A stretch of 64,000 nt of DNA from PALSA-612 sp963791225 (lineage in GTDB: Bacteria > Actinomycetota > Thermoleophilia > Gaiellales > Gaiellaceae). The notes beneath the pieces are model-generated. The model had not been told where the DNA came from, searched no databases, and saw only the letters and a list, made by a program, of their open reading frames with translations. A program made the position numbers and the translations under genes. Position 1 is the first letter of the stretch. Each line of letters begins with the position of its first letter. Shown here one piece after another: positions 59,213-64,000 of this stretch. Location of the stretch: NCBI GenBank assembly GCA_963791225.1, contig CAWBRV010000003.1, positions 1,550,001-1,614,000 on the forward strand. The letters run 5' to 3'.

Positions 59213-60390
59213 CAGTGGACCACCGCCGGGCGCCCCTGGCAGAACTCGACGTAGTCCACGTACTCGGTGATCGTTGGCGACTCGCCGCAGACGGGGCAGG
59301 CCGGGTCGCGCCGCAGCTTGACCTCGGTGAACGAGGGCGCGAGCGCGTCGAAAAGGAGGAGCCTGCCCACGAGCGAATCGCCGACGCCGAGCGCGAGCTT
59401 GATCGCCTCGTTCGCCTGGAGCGATCCGACGATGCCGGGCAGGACGCCGAGCACGCCGCCCTCCGCGCAGCTCGGGGCGAGCTCGGGCGGCGGCGGCTGC
59501 GGGAACAGACAGCGGTAGCACGGGCCCTCAAACGGCTTGAAGACCGTGACCTGGCCCTCGAAGCGGAAGATCGAGCCGTGGACGATCGGAATCCGGTGCC
59601 AGACCGAGGCGTCGTTCAGGAGGTAGCGCGTCGGGAAGTTGTCCGCGCCGTCGACGATCACGTCCCAGCCCTCGGCGAGGATGCGGTCGACGTTCTCCGA
59701 CGTCAACCGCTCCTTGAACAGGCGGACCTGCACGTCCGGGTTGAGCGCCTCGATCGTCTGCTTGGCCGACTCCGCCTTCGACTCGCCGAGGCGGTCCGTG
59801 GAGTGGACGATCTGGCGCTGCAGGTTGGTCGCGTCGACGACGTCGTCGTCGACGATGCCGAGCGTGCCGACGCCGGCCGCCGCCAGGTACAGCGATGCCG
59901 GGGAGCCGAGGCCGCCCGCACCGATCAGCAGCATGCGCGAGTCGAGCAGCTTGATCTGACCCTCCTCGCCGACCTCCGGGATGAGCAGGTGCCGGCTGTA
60001 GCGCTGCCGCTTGTCGGTATCGAGCGTCCGCGGGAGTACCGTCGGGAAGCCGTTCCGCTTCCAGTCCGTGTAGCCGCCTGCGAGCGAGTACACCGTCTCG
60101 TACCCCATCTCCTCGAGCGTCTTGGCCGCGAAGGCCGAGCGTGAGCCGCCGGCGCAGTAGACGACGACGGGCCGCTCGCGGTCGGGCAGCGCCTGCTCGA
60201 CCTGTGACTCCAGAAAGCCCCGGGGGACGTGGATGGCGGCGGGGATGTGCCCCTCCTGCCACTCGTGGAGCTCCCGCACGTCGAGGAGGGCCGGTGAGCT
60301 GTCGCCCTCGAGCAGCGCGGCCGCCGCGGGCGCGTCCAGCTCCTCGATCTCGGACTTCACCTGCTGGAGGAGGTCGCGATAACCGGCCAT
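59212..60390 (-). CDS. moeZ: rhodanese-E1 (MoeZ/ThiF-type) adenylyltransferase-sulfurtransferase
   Basis: The 392-residue protein activates the carrier C-terminus with ATP and loads sulfur as a thiocarboxylate. Residues 1 to about 115 are a rhodanese domain with active Cys in VVVYCAGGSRS. Residues about 120-392 are the ThiF/MoeB E1 with GAGGLGSPASLYLAAAGVG, DDDVVDATNLQRQ, zinc pairs CYRC and CPVC, and the Cys in APSCAEGG. In mycobacterial MoeZ the rhodanese domain is at the C-terminus, so the order is reversed here. The ATG at 60390 heads the sulfur-transfer operon. Confidence 0.93.
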   Translation of the reverse strand: MAGYRDLLQQVKSEIEELDAPAAAALLEGDSSPALLDVRELHEWQEGHIPAAIHVPRGFLESQVEQALPDRERPVVVYCAGGSRSAFAAKTLEEMGYETVYSLAGGYTDWKRNGFPTVLPRTLDTDKRQRYSRHLLIPEVGEEGQIKLLDSRMLLIGAGGLGSPASLYLAAAGVGTLGIVDDDVVDATNLQRQIVHSTDRLGESKAESAKQTIEALNPDVQVRLFKERLTSENVDRILAEGWDVIVDGADNFPTRYLLNDASVWHRIPIVHGSIFRFEGQVTVFKPFEGPCYRCLFPQPPPPELAPSCAEGGVLGVLPGIVGSLQANEAIKLALGVGDSLVGRLLLFDALAPSFTEVKLRRDPACPVCGESPTITEYVDYVEFCQGRPAVVH

Positions 60391-60400
60391 TGGTTTCAAA

Positions 60401-60406
60401 AGTATA
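60401..60406 (-). promoter_or_regulatory. -10 element of the moeZ operon
   Basis: TATACT on the minus strand ends 10 bases before the moeZ ATG, giving at most a very short leader. The surrounding 60 bases are unusually AT-rich for this genome. No consensus -35 is seen. Confidence 0.5.
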
Positions 60407-60509
60407 GCTTCATGGTTTATTCGGGAAAGTCTCGGGCCTTTGCTGCCTATTCCCGCTCGTGCGACACTGAACGCGCGGGCGTCCGCCAGGATTCCCGTAT
60501 CGTCGGATC

Positions 60510-61472
60510 GTGTCGCCCAGGACACGTGTCTGGCTGCTCGTCGGTGCGGTCGCGCTGGCCGCCGGCGCCACCACCGTCGGTGCGACGCTGCTGACGCGGA
60601 CAGGCACAGGCGGCTCGCGGACGGCGGTCGTCGTCGAGCAGAAGGGCGCGCCCGAGCTCGATCTCGACCTCGGCGTGCGGACCGATGCGGAGGCGGTGGC
60701 GCTGCGTCGCGCGTTGAATCTCTACGACCAGGGGCATCGCCGGGCCGCCGCCAGGACGTTCGCCCGCTACCGCTCGCTCGAAGCCCGCGTCGGCGCTGCG
60801 CTCGCCGGGTGGCCCGGCGGGTTCGACCGGCTGGCCGAGCTCCAGCGGCAGCATCCGGGAAGCTCGCTCGCGCAGCTCGAGCTCGGGCTCGCATTCTTCT
60901 GGCAGGGGCGGCTGGCGCAGGCCGAGACGGCATGGCGGGTTGCACGGAAGGCGGAGCCGGACACGTACTACGCGATCCGCGCCGACGACCTGCTCCATCC
61001 CCGCGACGCGCCTGGACTGCCCCCCTTCTCGACGTCGTTCCCGTCGCCACGGGAGCTCGACGGCCTCGCGGCGTCGAAGCAGCTCGCGTACCTGGCCGCC
61101 CACGCGCGGACAGGCGGTGCCCGCGACAAGCTCCTCTACGGGGTCGCGCTCCAGTCGATCCACCGGCCCGTCTCGGCCGAGCGTGAGTTCGCCGCCGCCG
61201 CCCGGCTCGCCCCGCACGACCCCGACGCGCAGGTGGCGGCGGCCGTCGGCCTCTTCGACAAGAGCAAGCCTGCGGTCGCGTTCTCGAAGCTCGGGCCGCT
61301 CGTCCGCGTGTTCCCGAAGGCGATCACCGTCCGCTTCCACCTCGGGCTGATGCTGATCTGGATCGGGCAGCTGAAGGCCGCCCGCGCCCAGCTCGACCGC
61401 GTGGTCGCCGCGGGTCCGTCGCCGTTCCTCGCCGATGCGCAGCTGCTGATCTCCAAGCTGGGCGGGAAGTAG
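60510..61472 (+). CDS. signal-anchored TPR-like protein
   Basis: The 320-residue protein has an N-terminal helix (VWLLVGAVALAAGATTVGATLL) and then helical repeats with TPR-like spacing (ALNLYDQGHRRAAARTF, LELGLAFFWQGRLAQAETAW, FHLGLMLIWIGQLKAARAQL), so it probably forms a protein-binding scaffold outside the membrane. No catalytic motif is seen. TATCGT (60498-60503) lies 6 bases before the GTG. The M20 gene follows closely. Confidence 0.75.
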   Translation: MSPRTRVWLLVGAVALAAGATTVGATLLTRTGTGGSRTAVVVEQKGAPELDLDLGVRTDAEAVALRRALNLYDQGHRRAAARTFARYRSLEARVGAALAGWPGGFDRLAELQRQHPGSSLAQLELGLAFFWQGRLAQAETAWRVARKAEPDTYYAIRADDLLHPRDAPGLPPFSTSFPSPRELDGLAASKQLAYLAAHARTGGARDKLLYGVALQSIHRPVSAEREFAAAARLAPHDPDAQVAAAVGLFDKSKPAVAFSKLGPLVRVFPKAITVRFHLGLMLIWIGQLKAARAQLDRVVAAGPSPFLADAQLLISKLGGK

Positions 61473-61481
61473 GCTGCGCCG

Positions 61482-62816
61482 GTGACGACCGAGACGCAGC
61501 CTCTGCTCGACGAGCTCGCCGGGCTGATCGCGATCCCGAGCATGAGCGCCGATCCGGCCCACGCCGGCGACGTGCAACGAGCGGCGGAGTGGGTGGCGGA
61601 CTTCATCCGCGGTGCGGGCGGCGAGGCGAAGGTGGTGGACTGGGAGGGGAGCCCGCTCGTGGACGGCGAGCTCCAGGCATCGACCGGTTCCGACTCGGCC
61701 CCGACCGTGCTCGTCTACGGGCACTTCGACGTGCAGCCGCCGGATCCGCTCGACGAATGGGAGAGCGGGCCGTTCGAGCTCGCCGTCCGCGACGGCTGGG
61801 TGTACGGGCGCGGGGTGGCCGACGACAAGGGCCAGCTCTACCTCCTCCTGAAGGCGGCTGCTGGGCTCGCCGCCGAGGGCGCGCTGCCGGTGAACGTGCG
61901 CTTTGCCTGCGACGGGGAGGAGGAGGTCGGCGGCCACTCGATCATCGACTTCCTCGCGGCGGACGGCCGCGACGCCGATGTGTGCGTGATCTTCGACGCG
62001 GACATGCCCGAGCAAGGCGTGCCCGCCTTCTACGTCGCCACCCGCGGGATCATCTACATGCACGCGCGCGTCCGGACGGGCGAGCGCGACCTCCACTCGG
62101 GGATGTACGGCGGCGCGGCACTGAACGCCACCCATGCGCTGCTCCACGCGCTGTCAGGCGTGCTGCCGCACGGCGGGCGGCTGCCGGAACCGCTGCGGGC
62201 GGGCGTGACCGCGCCGACGCAGGAGGAGCTGGAAGGCTGGCGCTCGCTGGCCGGGGGCGCCCAAGTGCTCGCCGACCAGGGCGCGCGGCCGGCCGATCCC
62301 GCGGCGGCCGAGGAGTTCTACCTGCGCACCTGGGCCGAGCCCTCGCTCGACGTCAACGGCCTCGCCGGCGGCTCGGCGATGCTGCAGAAGACGGTGCTTC
62401 CGGCGCTCGCCGAGGCGAACCTGTCGATCCGCCTCGTCGCCGGCCAGGATCCGGACGAGATCTTCGCGGCGGCTGAGCAGCTGATCCGGCAGGCGGCGCC
62501 GGCCGGGGCGGACGTCGCGGTCGAGCGCTGGGCGTCGAGCCCGGCGGGTCTGGTCGATCCCGGCTCAGCGGCGATCCGGCTGGCGCGTGACGCGTTCGAG
62601 CGCGCGATCGGCCGGCAGCCGCTCCTGCTTCGCTCCGGCGGCTCGCTTCCGATCGTCCCTGCGCTCGGCGACCGCGGCATCCCGGTGATCATCACCGGCT
62701 TCGCGCTGCCGGACAGCAACATCCACTCGCCGAACGAGCGTCTGCTCCTCGAGTACCTGCCGCTCGGGCTCGCGACCGCGCGGGAGCTCTTCCTCGGCCT
62801 CGCGGCCTTGAGTTAG
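61482..62816 (+). CDS. M20 family metallopeptidase/dipeptidase
   Basis: The 444-residue cytosolic protein has the M20 metal site VLVYGHFDVQPPDP with His and Asp, GRGVADDKGQ (bridging Asp), CDGEEEVGG (catalytic Glu pair), DADMPEQG, and DSNIHSPNERL near the end, with a dimerisation domain in the middle (IYMHARVRTGERDLHSG). It resembles broad dipeptidases of the ArgE/DapE/carnosinase group. TAGGCT (61470-61475) lies 6 bases before the GTG. It converges on the HxlR gene with a 4-base overlap. Confidence 0.93.
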   Translation: MTTETQPLLDELAGLIAIPSMSADPAHAGDVQRAAEWVADFIRGAGGEAKVVDWEGSPLVDGELQASTGSDSAPTVLVYGHFDVQPPDPLDEWESGPFELAVRDGWVYGRGVADDKGQLYLLLKAAAGLAAEGALPVNVRFACDGEEEVGGHSIIDFLAADGRDADVCVIFDADMPEQGVPAFYVATRGIIYMHARVRTGERDLHSGMYGGAALNATHALLHALSGVLPHGGRLPEPLRAGVTAPTQEELEGWRSLAGGAQVLADQGARPADPAAAEEFYLRTWAEPSLDVNGLAGGSAMLQKTVLPALAEANLSIRLVAGQDPDEIFAAAEQLIRQAAPAGADVAVERWASSPAGLVDPGSAAIRLARDAFERAIGRQPLLLRSGGSLPIVPALGDRGIPVIITGFALPDSNIHSPNERLLLEYLPLGLATARELFLGLAALS

Positions 62817-63175
62817 CGCGCCCGGGCCAGGTCGTGCGAGTGGTCGTGCTCGGGCACGAGCCAGGCGTGGCCGAAGTCGCTCATGGCCTTGATGATCGGC
62901 AGGAGCGACGCGCCCTTGTCCGTGAGCTCGTACTCGACGCGCGGCGGCGTCTCGCTGTAGCTGCGCCGGAGCACGAGTCCCTCATGCTCGAGCAGCCGCA
63001 GGCGCTCGGACAGCGTGCGCGGGCTGATGCCGGAGCAGGAGTGCTCGAGCTCGGAGAAGCGGCGCGGCCCCTCGGAGAGGTCGTGGACGAGAAGGGCGGT
63101 CCATTTCGCACCGATGATCTCGGCGCAACAGGCGACGGCACATGTCTCGTCATGCACGTCTTTCATGGTGCGCAT
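62813..63175 (-). CDS. HxlR-family transcriptional regulator
   Basis: The 120-residue winged-helix regulator has the HxlR signatures CAEIIGAKWTALLVHDL, GPRRFSELEHSCSGISPRTLSERLRLLE, and VEYELTDKGASLLP. Three cysteines close together at the N-terminus (CAVACC) could form a redox or metal sensor, as in related DUF24 regulators. The ATG at 63175 has GGGAG about 7 bases upstream; longer and shorter starts are possible. It is divergent from the PHP phosphatase gene, which may be a target. Confidence 0.9.
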   Translation of the reverse strand: MRTMKDVHDETCAVACCAEIIGAKWTALLVHDLSEGPRRFSELEHSCSGISPRTLSERLRLLEHEGLVLRRSYSETPPRVEYELTDKGASLLPIIKAMSDFGHAWLVPEHDHSHDLARAR

Positions 63176-63224
63176 CGCCACACTCCCAGTGTACTCGGTA
63201 CGGTTGCGCGCGACGTGCTGCCCC

Positions 63225-63974
63225 ATGATTGACCTCCATTCGCACATCCTTCCGGGCGTCGACGACGGCCCTGCGACGATCGAGGAGAGCCTCGAGATCG
63301 CGCGGCGGGCGGCCGCGGACGGGGTGCGGGTGATCGCCGCGACACCGCATGTCCGCGACGACTATCCGACGAGCGCGGAGACGATGGAGCGGCTCGTGGG
63401 CGAGGTGCGGGCGGCGATCCACGAGGCGGACATCCCGATCGACGTGCGTCCCGGCGGCGAGATCGCGATCGACTGGCTCGACCGGCTCTCAGACGAGGAC
63501 GTCGGCCGCTTCGGCCTCGGCGGCAGCCCGCGCTACCTGCTCGTCGAGTTTCCCTACTCCGGCTGGCCGTTGTCCCTGCACGAGTGGGTGTTCCGGCTCG
63601 TGACCCGTGAGATCACGCCGGTGATCGCGCATCCGGAGCGGAACGCCGACGTCCAGCGGAACCCGGAGGAGCTGCGGCCGCTCGTCGATGCCGGCGCGCT
63701 CGTCCAGATCACGGCGGCGTCGCTCGACGGCCGCATCGGACGTTCGTCGCGCTCGGCCGCGATCGAGCTGCTCGACCGGGGCCTCGCGCACCTGCTCGCG
63801 AGCGACGCGCACACCGCGGACGTGCGCGAGGCGGGCATGGTCGGCGCGGTCGAGGCGCTCGGTGACCCCGAGCTCGCCCGCTGGCTGACGCTCGAGGTGC
63901 CGATGGCGATCGTCACGGACGGCCCGCTGCCGCGCCGCCCGGAGACGAAAAAGCGCCGTTTCCTCAGGCGCTAG
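63225..63974 (+). CDS. CpsB/YwqE-type tyrosine phosphatase (PHP fold)
   Basis: The 249-residue PHP-domain protein has IDLHSHILPGVDDGP at its N-terminus, ATPHVRDDYPT, VIAHPERNADV and LASDAHTADVR. These His and Asp residues bind the metal cluster. The family removes phosphate from bacterial tyrosine kinases that control capsule or exopolysaccharide synthesis. The ATG at 63225 begins exactly at MIDLHSH. The C-terminus is basic. An AGCGCC/GGCGCT hairpin covers its end. Confidence 0.92.
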   Translation: MIDLHSHILPGVDDGPATIEESLEIARRAAADGVRVIAATPHVRDDYPTSAETMERLVGEVRAAIHEADIPIDVRPGGEIAIDWLDRLSDEDVGRFGLGGSPRYLLVEFPYSGWPLSLHEWVFRLVTREITPVIAHPERNADVQRNPEELRPLVDAGALVQITAASLDGRIGRSSRSAAIELLDRGLAHLLASDAHTADVREAGMVGAVEALGDPELARWLTLEVPMAIVTDGPLPRRPETKKRRFLRR

Positions 63975-64000
63975 CGCCAGCCGGAGTCGAGCAGGTCGCG
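63971..64000 (-). CDS. C-terminal end of a minus-strand gene cut by the window edge
   Basis: The last 30 bases read on the minus strand as RDLLDSGWR then TAG, with GC-rich third positions. The stop overlaps that of the PHP phosphatase gene by 3 bases, a convergent layout repeated throughout this window. Too little is present to name a product. Confidence 0.3.
   Translation of the reverse strand, partial: RDLLDSGWR

Noticed and set aside
63951..63973. AGCGCC...GGCGCT hairpin at the end of the PHP phosphatase gene as a terminator
   Set aside because: It lies fully inside coding sequence, is short with a 9-base loop and has no T-run, so it was not called as a feature.

Overview
The window is high-GC DNA (roughly 70% G+C by eye) with very dense coding, many GTG starts, 4-base stop/start overlaps and actinobacterial gene neighbourhoods: enolase with a DivIC-like protein and DUF501, the moeZ-cysO-cysM-mec sulfur-transfer genes, LCP and L,D-transpeptidase wall enzymes, and a 7Fe ferredoxin. 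The mixture best fits a deep-branching actinobacterium of the Thermoleophilia type (Gaiellales/Solirubrobacterales), probably from soil. That placement is inferred from gene content and is not proven by a marker gene. No insertion sequence, prophage, CRISPR array or rRNA was seen. The single tRNA is tRNA-Gln(TTG).

Layout. 1-11 kb: the 3' part of clpB, small secreted and membrane proteins, a pseudouridine-degradation pair (psuG and a PfkB kinase), a GT39-like membrane glycosyltransferase, an LCP wall-polymer ligase and a GlcNAc-kinase-like protein. 11-31 kb is housekeeping: rsmI, a frame-disrupted SGNH hydrolase, an M23 endopeptidase-like protein, metG-tatD-rsmA-ispE, tRNA-Gln, glmU-prs-rplY-pth, mfd, a parvulin lipoprotein, mazG-eno-pyk and a DivIC/DUF501 block. 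31-43 kb: small unknown proteins, a PAP2 remnant, an L,D-transpeptidase joined to a cytochrome c maturation block (TlpA-like, CcmH, CcdA), a 7Fe ferredoxin, a FUSC protein, a radical SAM protein, a CNNM/HlyC protein and sugar or polyol enzymes. 43.7-46.9 kb: one 1055-residue protein that joins an RnfD/NqrB-like membrane domain to FG-GAP repeats and an ASPIC/UnbV domain. 46.9-55.9 kb: a pentose (probably D-xylose) locus with an ABC importer, a ROK regulator, a divergent xylose-isomerase-like TIM barrel, xylulokinase and a xylose-dehydrogenase-like oxidoreductase. 57.6-60.4 kb: a three-gene cysteine biosynthesis and sulfur-carrier operon in which the ubiquitin-like carrier CysO is fused in frame to CysM, beside a JAMM peptidase and a rhodanese-E1 protein. 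The window ends with a TPR-like protein, an M20 peptidase, an HxlR regulator and a CpsB/YwqE-type PHP phosphatase.

The most notable points are the CysO-CysM fusion beside its JAMM peptidase, the RnfD/FG-GAP/ASPIC fusion, and a recurring promoter pattern. At 21 starts a TANNNT -10 element lies 6-10 bases upstream of the start codon, usually without a Shine-Dalgarno sequence, which suggests widespread leaderless transcription. Two genes (SGNH hydrolase and a Gfo/Idh/MocA oxidoreductase) need a single-base correction to read through, and the M23 gene runs about 280 bases into metG. These may be sequence errors or young pseudogenes.
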